From Amaurobius ferox (taxonomy: Eukaryota; Arthropoda; Arachnida; Araneae; Amaurobiidae): a stretch of DNA of 64,000 bases. Location of the stretch: contig OX578145.1 of assembly GCA_951213105.1 (NCBI GenBank), positions 10,981,707 through 11,045,706 on the forward strand. Direction: 5' to 3'. The position numbers and the translations under genes were made by a program. The notes below the pieces were generated by a model that did no database searches, was not told the origin of the DNA, and was given only the letters and a program-made list of their open reading frames with translations. Positions 37,333 through 50,028 of this stretch are shown piece by piece (within the stretch, counting starts at the first letter, position 1; each line of letters starts with the position of its first letter).

Positions 37333-37589
37333 TTTTTTATGGAACGACTTTTATACGGGAAATTATGGGATAAAATTAAACAGCAAAAAATGAGGAAATG
37401 AAATGTTTAAATTTCATATGTATATTCAAATACTTTAAATACAATCAGTTTAGCATAAACTCATTAACTATTAATACTTCTTTCAGACATAAGTGCTTTA
37501 CATTGAAACCTTAACCGTATCAATAAAAAGTTTTATACGTTTTGAATTCATATTCATGTAGCACCTCGTCTGTGTGCAAAATTTAAAAT

Positions 37590-38000
37590 AGTCATAAATA
37601 AACTCTTCATCGTTCTTCATCTATTATTTTAAATTGCATAATAATTAAATTAATTACTTCTAAGAAAAGGCATTACAACTTAAATAAATTTATATCCTTT
37701 AATGACAATCACGTAATATCTTTTGACCTTCCCTAGCGCTCATTAACTAATTCCATCTCAAGATTTTCGAGGGAATTCATAAATAAATTATGGATGACAG
37801 GATTGCAATGCAGTATTTGATATTCGCACTCTTGTATTCTCGAAACTGAGGCAGCTAGAAATGAACGAACGAGAATTACTAAGTGCTAAATATTTCACCT
37901 TACAAATTGAATATTCAAACGTCTGTTTTAAGTATATAATTCACACTTTTACGTTTTATAAGTAGTTTATCATTTTCTCTTACTGTAAATGCAGTATTAA
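37590..38000 (+). repeat. R9 repeat, copy 1
   Basis: Shares a long colinear block with 42900-43230: CCTTTAATGACAATCACGTA, an ACTAATTCCATCTCAAGAT block, CGAGGGAATTC, AATAAATTAT, an AAATGAAC block and an ATATTCAAACGTCTGTTTT block. The two copies are about 5 kb apart in the same orientation. Confidence 0.55.
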
Positions 38001-38219
38001 TTTCTAAAAAGTTTCCGCATTCTAGATTTTGACGGGAACATTATGAGAAATAAGACCTGAACACATTTCTATTTTTTTTAAATATGTCAAGTCTATGGGT
38101 CTGCATATGAACAGACGAAACTAAACAAAGAACTCCTTGAGAGTAATCCTTTTCAGAAAAAAGCATTATTTTCAAATTTTTTACTTGGCATTATTTTCAA
38201 ATGCTCCATCGTCAAATAA

Positions 38220-39179
38220 AAAATCTGATGTGGGCAGCACATGACTTTCCTTATATAATGCAATGAATTTACTACTTTTACAGCAAAAAAAAAAGTAGGT
38301 TATTCTTATAGTAGATACTTATATTCTTTCCAAGATATTGAATTTTCGTGAATCAGTCGTCATTTTTATCCGTTTGGCGAGAATTTCGTTAATTTGGCAA
38401 CATTTAAAAAAGTCGTCAACTTGGCGACATTCCGCCAAATTCGTCGCCAAAATCTCGCCAAACGTTATGGACGGAGAAATAAGTTATTCTTATAGTAGAT
38501 AAATGACAATTGGCGTTCAAATACAAAAGTATTACTCAAAGTATCTTTTCTCATGAATGGAACGAGCTAGATCCACGAGAATGATGTCAACAAATTTATC
38601 GCATGATGTTACATATGAAAAGTGAACATGTTTCTTAACAGTTAATATATTTTTTTAATTTGTGGGATTTTTTGATAAATTTATTTGAAAAATGTGCAAT
38701 ATCTCAAGAACGGTTCATATTAGCGTTCTAAAGTTTATGTTAATCGTTTTCTAAGGAAAAATTACATAAGAAATGTCTACTTGCGTAACTTTATTAAAGG
38801 TTTTGATTTTTTGATGATTTTTACAAAATTTCACTCGAAAATTTAGGGGGGGGGGGTTTCTGAATATTCGATTGCGTCTAAAAACAACAGGCTTCCAGTA
38901 TTCACGGATTGTGATTTTTGTACAAAATTTCATTCGAATCGTTCCATTTGGTCGTGAGATATCGTCTCCACAGACTCACTGACACACACACACACACACA
39001 CACGCATACTTCACACACACACGCATACTTCACACACACGCACACACAGACGTCACCTCAAAAATGTTTGATTTGTGATCAGGGATGCTGGAAACGTGCT
39101 CTCCCGTCGAAAACTCGAATTCGAATTTTCGACCCCGTAACAATACTTTTCTTATACATTATGTATATAAGGAAAGTAA
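38220..39179 (-). repeat. R2 repeat, full length, minus
   Basis: The 3' hairpin ATGTG-GGCAG-CACAT (38228-38242) and arm ACTTTCCTTATATA (38244-38257) are at the left. The TTGGCGA block, a 10-bp G run (about 38847) and a CA run (38982-39055) follow. The 5' hairpin ACTTTTCTTATAC...GTATATAAGGAAAGT is at 39145-39177. Confidence 0.8.
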
Positions 39180-39224
39180 AAAGGATATTATTCTAATTGC
39201 ATATTCATTATACTACTTTGCCTA

Positions 39225-39470
39225 GAATACATGTTAACGTTTAGGTAGTTAAGTACTGGAATCGTGTCGAAAATCGTGTCGTTTTCGACGGATCTTCACG
39301 TTTCAAGACTTTTGAACCCGTAAAAACTATTTTTTGCTTGACGTCTGTGTATGTGTTCCTGTCTTTGTTTCCGTTTGTGTGTAACTGCCTATCTGTCTGT
39401 TAATGCATGCACCCACTTTAACTGAAAAACTAATGAACCCAAGTTCACAAAATTTCACAGCATTGGAAAT
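39225..39470 (+). repeat. R3 fragment joined to R1
   Basis: ACTGGAATCGTGTCGAAAAT, a CGACGGATCTTCACG block and a GACGTCTGTGTATGTG block are R3. Near 39470 the sequence changes directly to the R1 interior. Confidence 0.55.
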
Positions 39471-40243
39471 ATGCAAATTATATAATAATCCTATAAAATA
39501 TATAAAAAAAAATAAAATTCATCAAAATAGGTTCGGTTGTTTTTTAAATAAAAATTAAAATAATAATGACACCTATACAATATGAAGAGATCACGTGACC
39601 CACTTCAAAATATAATATGATATCCATCTTTTTTTTCCAGAGTAAAAATCGTGATTTTTAATGTTCTTTTAAATTTATATTTAGCGTTGCATCCTTCCTA
39701 AAATCGCTTTGTTTCTGCATATTTTCTGTGCATCTATATTCTGGGTCAACGCAGTTACACTATTTTTGAGTTTAAATGATCATCCAATTTTGATTATTTC
39801 TACAACGAAGCCTAATTTTAATGGGTGCATAATATAAGCAAGCAAGTGGTTGTAAGATGAGTTGTATAACAATGGCTGAATTTTTTGAAATTATTTAGCT
39901 TTGGAATCTGGAATAAAAGTGTATGAATGAAATATTCACTGATTTTACACAGAGAGCCAGACCCGGCCGTCCAAATAATTGCTCAAGTCCTCAGGATGAG
40001 TCGGACGGTCTGAGTCTTCAACAGAAAGCCAGACGATTTATATTTCGATGACGTCATTTGAAAAAAGTTAATTTTTTTATGACGTTTTAAGGTTTTAAGT
40101 AAAATAAATTATTGTAGTTCTGGGATAATTAAGAAAATAGGACCGCTCAATGTATCGCATTTTAGAGATATTTAAATAAAATTGCATTGAAGTTGGAAAG
40201 TGTTTCTTAATCAATGCTTTATGCATGGTTGATCCTTCTTGTT
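39471..40243 (+). repeat. R1 repeat, 3' part, with a small insertion
   Basis: R1 from the AAATATGCAAATTATATAAT block to TTCTTGTT. A 72-bp segment (39963-40034) interrupts it and is flanked by the duplicated AGCCAGAC (39955-39962 and 40027-40034). Confidence 0.75.
39963..40034 (+). mobile_element. Short insertion with 8-bp duplication, SINE-tail-like
   Basis: Begins CCGGCCGTCCAAATAATTGC, includes CAGGATGAGTCGGACGGTCT and ends with one copy of AGCCAGAC, which also precedes it. The GC-rich pairing ends GGCCGTCC/GGACGGTC resemble the tail of the 5S-derived SINE at 9918-9971. Confidence 0.5.
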
Positions 40244-41548
40244 GTGTTACTTTATGTGATAAAACTGAATTAATGTATTACCGAATACATGATAAATAGG
40301 AAAACGGAATGTGCAGACTCAAGTCATACTTTACTTATGTGGTAATGATTAGTAAAAGTAATGAAATCATGTTGAAAGTCGGAACTTGATTTTCTAACGG
40401 ATCGATGCCTTTCAGACACTGTGAAACACGAATCCACCCTTTTCAGTGTTGCGTGCGCGTGTGTAGGTATTTGTGCATGGGTCAACGTATATATCTACTT
40501 TAGATCATAAACTATTCGAGGACATTTTGTAAAATTGGGTATGGAAGTCGCGTACGGGTTGCCCTGATGCTGATTAGAATTTGGTGGAATTCGAAAATAT
40601 AGAACCTGCCCCCAAGAATCGTCAAAATCCGAAATAAAAGACAAAATATGCTGAAATGCATGAATGAATACTTTGTTTATGACAAAATTAATAAAACCAA
40701 TTCTTATTCCAGGATGAATGGTTATGGAGACATACTAGTTTTTTTTTTTTTTTTTTTTAATTTTAAGGAGATGGTGACGCTTTAAAATCCGTTAAATTGC
40801 CAAATGAAAAAGAAAATGTACTTAAAATGCAAATCGGATAGGATATCTAATAAGTTTCCGTGTTATTTAGTGCTATTTAAACTCAATTTTATCTATTGTG
40901 GATATTTCGATTTCTCATCAAATGTGGGAATCTGATTGGAGAGCGGCTAATGGGAACAGATGTATGAGGGGGCTTATTTTTTCAGCATTAAATAGGAGTG
41001 ATTTTTTCTTAAATGTATGCAAACAAAATTAAGTAGCTCATCTGAAAGGAATGGAATATTCATGAATTTCTTTTGGGTGCTATAGAAAGACCCCCACCTC
41101 TCCCTCCCACACACACACACACATACACACACACACACACACACGTCTTGAAAGGTTAGTGTCCACTGATAAGACAGTACTAATTGCTCCACATACTTTC
41201 CTATGTGTTAAATCTAGAGTAACCAATAACATTACGAGACATGCTTTCGAACTGAGTTTACTAGACTAGGAACAACAAAGTGCTTGAAAATGGGAAAACG
41301 TTTGTAGGGAAAGCCCTGTGTTGCGCACATCAGATTTTATTCTATTCTTGAACAATATTGTTAGGAATATCAAAATGCTGTACTGCCTGCCATTTAAATC
41401 CCCGTACAGAGAAAACACTTTCACAGGAAACCATTACTATTGCGTGGAAGTAGGATTGCCTGATTATGGCGAAATTTTTGCGACGGGGAATATAAGGAAA
41501 GGTGATTGTTTAGTTGGAGAGAGTGAATGTAAAACGAGACACATTTAA

Positions 41549-41797
41549 CTTTTTGCTTACGGGTGGGACAGCGTCCATCCCAAACGAAGAACCTCGCAAA
41601 AAGACGGGTATTTGACATACCCTATCCCAAACAGTTCGATCCCCTTTTGCAGACATGGGCGTCCATTGAACGCCAATGGACACATTTTTCCAAGATTGAC
41701 ACATTTTCTTTTTGTCAAACTCTTGCGTCTCGTGCCTCGGTATAATGGCAATCTGTTGCTGTGTTGCTTTTCAAAGCAACATATATTAAGCAAAAGG
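41549..41797 (+). mobile_element. piggyBac-like MITE, copy 2
   Basis: Starts after TTAA (41545-41548) with CTTTTTGCTTACGGGTGGGA and ends ATTAAGCAAAAGG before TTCA, a mutated TTAA. The first half matches the arm of the palindromic copy at 7540; the second half (GAGTTTGACA/CGAGGCAC region read in reverse) matches 58829-59041. Confidence 0.65.
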
Positions 41798-41844
41798 TTC
41801 ATTGTAAGATACGTTAGTGTTTTGAGAACGGATTTTCGCTTCTT

Positions 41845-42600
41845 TTACTTTCCCTGCAATACATGGTAGTGTATAGCGAACGTGTTGGAATCATGTCTAA
41901 AATCTCAACTCGAGTGTTTCACGGATCTACACGAATTGGGACCTCTAGAATACGAATAAACTATTTTTAGCGTGACGTCTGTGTGTGTGTTTGTTTGTCT
42001 GTGTGAGTGTCTGTTTGACTGTCTGTGTGTCTGTTTGTCTATCAGTGTGTTTGTTTGTCTGTCTATTTGTCTGTCTATGTGTCTGTCTGTGCAATGTATG
42101 TATCCACACTAATTTAAAAACTAACTGACCTAATTTCATAAAATTGGGTAGGTAAGTCCCTTGTGGGTGACCCTGGTGCTGATTAGATTTTAGTGCGGTT
42201 CAGAAAAAAGGAACCTCCCTTTTTTGCGAAATAGCTCATAAAAATCGTTAAATATAAAAATAAAAGACTACGTGTGCTCAAATATATCCATTAAATGCTT
42301 ATTTTATACATAAATTCTGACGAAGAAAAGAATAAGATCAACCCCATTACTCTAGGAATTGCCTTTCTCGAGATATTTTGTTTTGGTTTCGCATTTTCGC
42401 TGCGCCACGTTTGAAAATAAGTCCAGTTATCCAATGGAAACTAAATTTGAATTAAAAGGGCAAATTCAGTGTCATTTAAAATAATGATGGCTCTTATTTT
42501 GTGCCATTAAGCTCATTTAACGAATTATTGAAGAAATAAAAAGAAAAAGTGAATATGAGTCTGCATGGAAAGTGATGTGCTGCCCACATTAGACATTTTT
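41845..42600 (+). repeat. R3 repeat, full length
   Basis: The 5' arm ACTTTCCCTGC is at 41847-41857. A GT/GTCT microsatellite follows at 41980-42092, then the GTGCTGATTAGATTTTAGTG and GAACCTCCC blocks and a TTGAAAATAAGTCCAGTTAT block. The 3' subterminal arm is GCATGGAAAGT (42563-42573), followed by hairpin ATGTG-CTGCC-CACAT (42575-42589). Same blueprint as R2 but with a different arm sequence. Confidence 0.75.
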
Positions 42601-42899
42601 CGATAGATGTACATTATTTAATGACCGTTTTATTGTACTCGACCGTTATCTAGGGCTTTTCTAAAATAAATAAATAATTAATAATTGTTATTGTTTAAGC
42701 TTATGTTAGTTATTCAGAAATTCTTACTCATTCTTGTACGAGTATCTTGAGATTGTATCCTGAGAGTACACCCAGGGTTTGAGAGGATGCGTTAGAAGAA
42801 TATTATGCAAATTTCAATGCACTTATTCAATCTATCTAAAGCTCCCAGTCCGTTATGTTGCACTGCATACAGTTTAAATTCATTTCTTCAGCGAAACTG

Positions 42900-43230
42900 C
42901 ATTAAAATTTAAATTTTGTCATTAAAGTTTTCACCCATTAATGAAAGAGTATTTAATGGCAGTCGCATAATATCTTCTATTCTTCTCTTTTATTTATATA
43001 CAATGACTAATTCCAGCTTAAGATATTTTCCGAGGGAATTCTTCAATAAATTATTCACGGCAGGACCTGACGCGGCGTTTCATATTCGTTCTCAAGCAGC
43101 TTGCCACTGAGAAATGAATTCTGTTTCGCGAAAATTTAACTGAGTGTTCAATCTTGCACTTTATTATCCGTTAAATATTCAAGCCTCTGTTTCAAGTTTA
43201 TAATCTCCTCTGCCATTCTCATTTAAAAGG
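42900..43230 (+). repeat. R9 repeat, copy 2
   Basis: Colinear with 37590-38000: TTTAATGGCAGTCGCATAAT, a GACTAATTCCAGCTTAAGAT block, a CCGAGGGAATTCTTC block and an ATATTCAAGCCTCTGTTTC block. Confidence 0.55.
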
Positions 43231-43393
43231 TATTACGCGGTAAGTAACGCCTCTATTGTAATTGCATTTAACGATGGTCGCACTTTAATGGAATTCTTTA
43301 ATTCGAAAGCGTTCTGTAAGAATGTTACATATACATATAATTATTATTAAAAATATTACATGAAGTATCCTTGTCAGATGAGATCTCTAATAA

Positions 43394-44198
43394 TTGTCAT
43401 ATTGTGAAAACAGTTTTGAATTAGTTAAGAAATTAAAAACTCTTACTAATATTCATAGTATTTATACTTATGATTTCAAAGATTTGTTTAATAATATTGA
43501 TATAGATGATCTGTATAGAATTATTTTAGGAATTTTTGAAAAATATAATATCAACCTAAAATATTCAAATTTTCTATTTAAAAAATTACTCAATTTCACT
43601 CTTTATGAGAATTATATTCAACATGGTGGTACTTTTTTTAAACAACAGTTTGGTATCTCACAAGGGGGGTGTACCTCACCATTGTTAGCTAATCTGTATT
43701 TATTCTTCTATGAAAAGAACATTAATCCAAGCCTGCATAAATAATATGCACATGATTAGATATATATAGATGACATATTATGTGTATCCCTTAATAATAT
43801 CCCTATAGTACTCGTATTTAACTTTTATCCTAATAATTTACAATTAAGTGCAAGTAATAATGACTCTAATGTTGCAAACTTTTTGGATATAAATTTAAAT
43901 TTATAAAATTGTAATATGGTTATAAACTTGTATGATAAAAGACAGGATTTTAAATTTAATACATCAAAAATTCAACATTTTGACTCTTGTTTGCATATAT
44001 CTGTTTTTAGAAATATTATAATAAACCAGGTTCTTAAAATCAATAAAATCTGTGATGAAAATTATAAATTAGCACATTTTATGGAATTATTGAGTACAGC
44101 GACTAATAATGCATATCCTCCCAAATTCGTTATTAAAATTATCAACACAACTTCCACTCGATAACATCCAAGAAAACTTTCCCAATTATAGTGGCTAA
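43394..44198 (+). pseudogene. PLE reverse transcriptase, family 2, plus copy
   Basis: TYDFKDLFNNIDIDDLYRI is RT motif A. FGISQGGCTSPLLANLYLF is the motif B region, and YIDDILCVS the catalytic block, which sits in the same frame after two stops. LYDKRQDFKF and SVFRNIIINQ complete the C-terminal blocks. In-frame stops (UAA, UAG, UAA) and a late frameshift before FPNYSG inactivate it. N-terminal RT, linker and endonuclease are missing. The 3' UTR continues to about 45010 and faces the minus copy at 46800-47123 tail to tail. Confidence 0.8.
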
Positions 44199-44230
44199 CA
44201 ATATATATATATATATAATTATTTATTAAT

Positions 44231-44280
<50 letters not shown>

Positions 44281-45018
44281 TTTATTAATTATATAAATAA
44301 ATAAAAATGAAAAATAATAAAATAAGCAAAAAAACAATTTGAAAAACAAAAAAGTCGGAAAATAAGATACATCAATATTAATGTTTTGAATTTTATTTTC
44401 TCTAAAAGATTGTAACTTTAGCCAGTTTGAAACTACGATTTGAGCGCCCTTATAATGGTGTATAGTGGTATTCTCGTTTATCCATTTCTTCTATGACTTA
44501 CTTGTTTAGTAAGAATTTTCATCTTTGCTTCATGTTCATATTCTGAATTGCCTATAAGGGAATTGTCCTGTCTCCTGCTCTGACTCGCTGGACGGGTTTT
44601 GGAGTGTAGCTGTAGACGTTCGTACTGCCTCCCTGGTTGTATTTCGACTTTTTCATTCCGGTGCTTCTAGATAATTTAAGTTTTTGAGGTTGATCGCGTA
44701 TACACGTGGTGAAAGAAGAAGGGTTCATGCCATAGGGTTATACAAATTTTTTTATATTCACTTTTTCATCTTTTGATGCCTGTAGTCTGAGTTTGAGTTT
44801 GAGCATTTATACTACTGTACTATTGCTCAATCTGAAACAGGCATTCGTTTGGGTTAATTGGAATTAAATACTCAGACCTGAAGATGAATTTAATTCTGAT
44901 TAATAATCGAATTTGGGCCAGTGTTGTTCTTTTTCTTATCGGCATTATGGCGCTGGCGCTGGTTTTGCTTCTATGGTGATGTTAATATTACTTGAATTTT
45001 TTATTATTACATTTTTTT
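44199..45018 (+). other. 3' UTR of plus PLE (arm of inverted pair)
   Basis: About 800 bp that recur inverted, with divergence, at about 46020-46800. Shared landmarks are GTTTGAAACTACGATTTGAG, TTGTCCTGTCTCCTGCTCTG, a GGGTTAATTGGAATTAA block and CAGACCTGAAGATGAAT. It contains an internal (TA)n tract (44203-44276) and ends at another (45019). Confidence 0.6.
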
Positions 45019-45094
45019 AATATATATATATATATATATAATAGAAGTTTGAAAATCCAATGAACGAAAAGTAAGAAGATGTAACACGATAAAC

Positions 45095-45143
<49 letters not shown>

Positions 45144-45150
45144 TATATAT
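45019..45150. repeat. (TA)n tracts around a PLE 3'-terminus fragment
   Basis: TA runs at 45019-45042 and 45099-45150 flank a piece with AAAATCCAATGAACGAAAAG, a diverged match to the terminal 3' sequence of the PLE at 55066. Confidence 0.6.
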
Positions 45151-46020
45151 GAATGATATAGAAATTTTAAGTTTTTCCCAATAATGCGCCCTTTTATTCC
45201 AAATTCCTATTTCATGTCCAGCACGTATTACAGCTATATTAAATTCTATCTCACGGCATTAATATTAGCAAAGTCTGCCAGCAGTTCCTCTTTTCCTCGA
45301 CCATACCATATATGGTCACTCATCTTAACCTCTGCGTAAACTTTCTCATATGAAACTGCTTCCCCATCATATTTTGAAGAATAAAACGCTTAGACAGCAT
45401 GTGTCCCATGTCGTTATCAGATTCCCCTCCGCCATAAATGTAAATGTAATTTGTGCTTGTGAAAAACTACGCAGACTGCATTGAGATTTCCAGCTTCATA
45501 TAATAAAGGAGATTTGTGGTAATGTGAATTGTCTCTTCTCTGGACTATTGTAGCCTATATTGTAGCCTGTTTTTCCATTTTGGAATTTTCACCATTGATA
45601 TTCGTTTAATATTCTTAGTGTTATGAATGCATAATTGCATTGATTTGGATTTGTTCTCACCATGATAGTTATATCTTTATTTTTCTTAAATTTTGGTGCT
45701 TACCTTCCTTTTACGTAGTGGTAGATGATAGAAATTTGTTTCAATTTTGTTGACTTTGGCTTATTGTATTTATTAGATAATGTTTTTGTATGTGTTTAAA
45801 AAAATCTCTAAAATATCTTTGGATTTTTATAAACTATTATTACTCTTTATTATTCTTGCATAGCATGCAATTTGGTAAATATGCATTGTTATACTTTCCC
45901 TAGTTATAAATTGTTTGGTAAGTGTTTCAATTTGGTTTTATGCGTGTCAATCTTATATTTTAAATTATGGTTATATGTGTTACAATTTACATCTAGTCTA
46001 TCATTGGAATTTCATATAAT
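45151..46020. other. No recognisable feature between two PLE tails
   Basis: AT-rich sequence with no coding frame or repeat family I can name. It separates the inverted PLE 3' UTRs. Confidence 0.35.
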
Positions 46021-46818
46021 AATTTTATTATTATTATTTTATATATATTAGAAAGATAATAACCAATTCCAAGTAATTATGAAATACTATAATCACCAAA
46101 GCCGTCAAACCACGGCTACAATTCCGATAAAAGAAATGAACAGCATTGGTCTAATTTTGGAGCTTAAACGGATTCAGATTCCTCTTCAGGTCTGAGCATC
46201 TAATTCTAATTAACCCAAACATGTGCTTGCTTCAGATTTGGCAATAGTAAGTTACTATAGATGTCAAAACTCAAACTACAAGCACCAAAAGAGGAAAAAT
46301 TGAATTAGTAATAGGACTTCAAGAATTACCATGATCCATCAGGCAGGAGTCCAACTTGCACGTGGTATGAATGTGAGCAGTTGTAACAGAATGAAAAAAA
46401 GCCGAGGTGCATCTGGGAGGAGGGGGACAAGATAGACCAGGGGGGGTGGAATAAGTTGAAGTCACCATCCCTGAAACCCGTTCAAGTAGGTAGAGTAGGA
46501 GACAGGACAACCGATAATATAGGGCATACAGGATGAACAGGTCATAGATGTAAAATCTTACTATAAAAGTGATTCACAGATGAATTGAAAAAACGAGAAT
46601 GCCACTAACACCATTACAAGGGGGCTCAAATCGTAGTATCAAACTGGCTAAAGTTACATATATTTAGCGAAAATAATATTCAAAACATTAAATATCAATG
46701 TATCCTATTTTCAAATTTTTCTCTTTTTCAATTTTTTTTTTAGTTTATTTTATTATTTTTCATTTTTATACAATTATATAATTAATAATTATATAATAAT
46801 TTTTTTCTTTTATTATTA
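46021..46818 (-). other. 3' UTR of minus PLE (arm of inverted pair)
   Basis: Inverted, diverged counterpart of 44199-45018. It holds CTTCAGGTCTGAGCATC, a TTAACCCAAAC block, a GGAGACAGGACAACC block and CTCAAATCGTAGTATCAAAC, in the order expected. Confidence 0.6.
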
Positions 46819-47123
46819 TTAGCCACCATAATTGGGAAAGTTGTCTTGGATGTTAACGAGTGGTAGTTGATACACTGAGTTGATAATTTTTTTTACGAAA
46901 TTGGGGGAATATGTATTATTAGTTGCAGTATTTAATAATTCTATAAAATGTGCTAATTTAAAATTGTCATCACAAATTTTATTGATTCTAGGAAACTGGT
47001 TTGATATAATATTTCTAAACACTGATATATATAGACTTCAAACAAGAGTCAAAGTATTGAATTTTAGAAGTATTAAAATTAAAATCATGTCTTTCATCAT
47101 ATCTTATAATATATATATCTTCT
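46819..47123 (-). pseudogene. PLE C-terminal fragment, family 2, minus copy
   Basis: The minus strand encodes [20 protein letters not shown], then (after a one-base shift) [19 protein letters not shown] and NFPNYGG with a stop. It parallels the plus copy block by block. The 5' end is truncated exactly where the (TA/CA)n tract begins. Confidence 0.75.
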
Positions 47124-47124
47124 C

Positions 47125-47818
<694 letters not shown>

Positions 47819-49373
47819 CAGCCTTGATCAAAAGTATTAGGGGCCCTACTGAAATCCATTTATTTTAAACTACTGAGGTGTTGGGATAACATAAAAATGC
47901 AGAGATTCAATATAATCATATTTTATTGAAATTTATCAATATTTGGTGGAACCTCCTTTTGCCTTTAAGACTACATTAATTCTTTTATGTATAGAACGTA
48001 CTAAACTACTGCATTTCTGTCTCGGTATCTTCTTCCATTCCTCTTGCAATATGAATTTTAAGATTATTTTTGAAGTAATGGAATGCGTCCTGGATTTGCT
48101 TTTGAGAAAAGCCCACAACTTTTTAATGCAGTTGAGGTCTGGAGACTGTGGAGGAGAATGTAAAAGATGTACACTATTTTCGCTGAACCACTTCATAGTC
48201 ACAGCAGATGTGTGATAAGTTGCATTGCCTTGTTGGAGTTATATCCCTATCTATGTTTGTATCGCCGAAAATTCGTGAAAAAGATGCTTGCAGTGTTTTG
48301 TCTAGTACATTTATGTTATTTCTAGTACATCTAGTCAAAGAGATTATTCGTCCCTCACAGATGTACATTTCGTCCACACCCTCGGCTGCCATGCATCCCC
48401 AAACCATTATGGTGCCACCACCATGTTTCACAGTGGGCACTATGCACTCTTCCTTATATTCCTCACCTAGACATAAGACCTCACCTAGACCCTCACATAA
48501 GACACACCAGGTATTCCAAATACCTATAGTATTGAAATTATTTTACTAACATCTTAAGGAGCTTTACAAAAAAAGTTGCTACATATTGACAATTTCACGC
48601 TAGTTTTGAATAAAAGCAAGTGAAATGAAATATACCTGAACGTTTGATTCATCAGACCCCAGAACTTTCGCCCAATCTTCTCCAGTAAAATGATGATGTT
48701 AAAGAGCCCATTCCAACCGTTTTTTTTTTGTTTATATTGTAAATCCATGGCTTTGCAGCCTTTCAATCCAACTTTTAAAAGTCGTCTTCTAGTGGTTGGA
48801 GCAGAGATTCTTTTTTTTGTTGCTTCTGACAATTCAGCAGCTAATTGAAATGAAGATTTTCCGCGATTTTTCAATGCAAATCGTTTCAAAAGTCGGTCAT
48901 CCGTGGGTGTAGTCATTTTTTTCTTCCACTTCTTCGACAATTTAAATGACTACCAGTATTCTTAAGACGTTTGATAGTGTATTGTATTGCCCATCTCGAA
49001 CATTTCACTTTTCTGACAATTTCACATCGGCTATTCCTTGCCCGTATAAAAAATCGAATTTTAAACTTTACTAATATTCTTAGTTTTCGGCATTTTATAC
49101 AGACAAGACCTCAAATTTAGATGAGATAAGCGCGCAATCGCGTGCACGTGTACAAACCAGAACAGTGAATGCAACCGACTGCTTCCGCAAAAACCTGGAA
49201 TTTCCAGTTATCGTCCTGGAAATGTTTTATTGGGTGTCAATTGAAGTCACGCTTGCATTTTCATTTCAACTTCCTACTACGCATGCAGTCATAAACAAAT
49301 GGGGTGATTTTACGTAACACACCAGTAGTTAAAGTAGAAAAATTAGGGTGCCTAATACTTTTGATCAAGGCTG
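47819..49373 (-). mobile_element. Tc1-like element 3 in (TA)n
   Basis: 1555 bp with inverted ends CAGCCTTGATCAAAAGTATT identical over at least 23 bp on both sides, flanked by TA. The length is that of a complete Tc1-like element. Transposase on the minus strand, frameshifted. Confidence 0.9.
47936..48940 (-). pseudogene. Tc1-like transposase, frameshifted
   Basis: The N-terminal block (48940-48554) has TPTDDRLLKRFALKNRGKS, SFQLAAELSEATKKRISAPT and TTRRRLLKVGLKG, a paired helix-turn-helix pattern. The middle block (48440-48174) has MPTVKHGGGTIMVWGCMAAE, a Tc1 signature between the first and second Asp. The C-terminal block (48202-47936) has WFSENSVHLL and PPQSPDLNCIKKLWAFLK, where NPIENLW reads NCIKKLW, so the catalytic Glu of the DDE triad is replaced by Lys. 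At least three frame changes separate the parts. Dead copy with excellent TIRs. Confidence 0.85.
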
Positions 49374-49375
49374 TA

Positions 49376-49976
49376 TATATGTATGTATGTATGTATGAGA
49401 AAGTCAAGTTGAGCCTCACCTCAGTTAATATTTTTAGAGAAATATATAGCCTGCTTTATGCGACCGCTATTTGAGTGATCCGCATCCAATATATTCTATA
49501 TACTAAAGCACTTTGTGAAAAGGATAAGGAAAACTTAGCAAACTATTTCGGCACAAATGGAAATTTCAAGTATGGTTCTCCTTACAAACGTACTTTAAAA
49601 AAATACTTTTAAACTTGCTTTAAAATTTGATATTATTAAGGAACATGAACTAATTAAGCAGGAATTTAACTCATTTTCAATTGTTTCACATTTCTTTATT
49701 TTTGACCACCGCTTGAAGTATTTATGCTCAATGATTAAAAATGCACGTCGATCTATGATCTTACAATTTTTTAAAGCTCTCCATATTCAGAAAATGCTAG
49801 AAATTTAGTAAAGAGTCCATGACTCCATTTCTGTACACAACCTGGCGGTTCCCTGACAAATTGTTCATTTTCTATAAATTTGTTCTATTTCTGTATCATG
49901 TTCTTCCATAAACAAGAATATTGTCAAGATCGCAAACGACACCTTATAAGTTCATAAAATGTTGGGTCATTTTCAG
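49376..49976. other. Unresolved sequence
   Basis: A short (GTAT)n run follows Tc1-like element 3, then AT-rich sequence with no recognised feature up to the candidate exon. Confidence 0.3.
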
Positions 49977-50028
49977 GGGTGAAAAATTCAGAGACAGAAC
50001 TATTTCCAATTGGAAGACCCTTAAAGAT
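49977..50028 (+). CDS. Speculative 52-bp middle exon of the secreted-protein gene
   Basis: CATTTTCAG (to 49976) could be an acceptor, and GAT|GTAGGA at 50028/50029 a weak donor. The 52 bases would complete the split codon left by the exon ending at 32944, add 17 codons (GEKFRDRTISNW region, basic and hydrophilic) and end in phase 0, which is what the next exon at 50460 needs. The phase fit is the main support. The acceptor has a poor pyrimidine tract. It may be chance. Confidence 0.25.
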
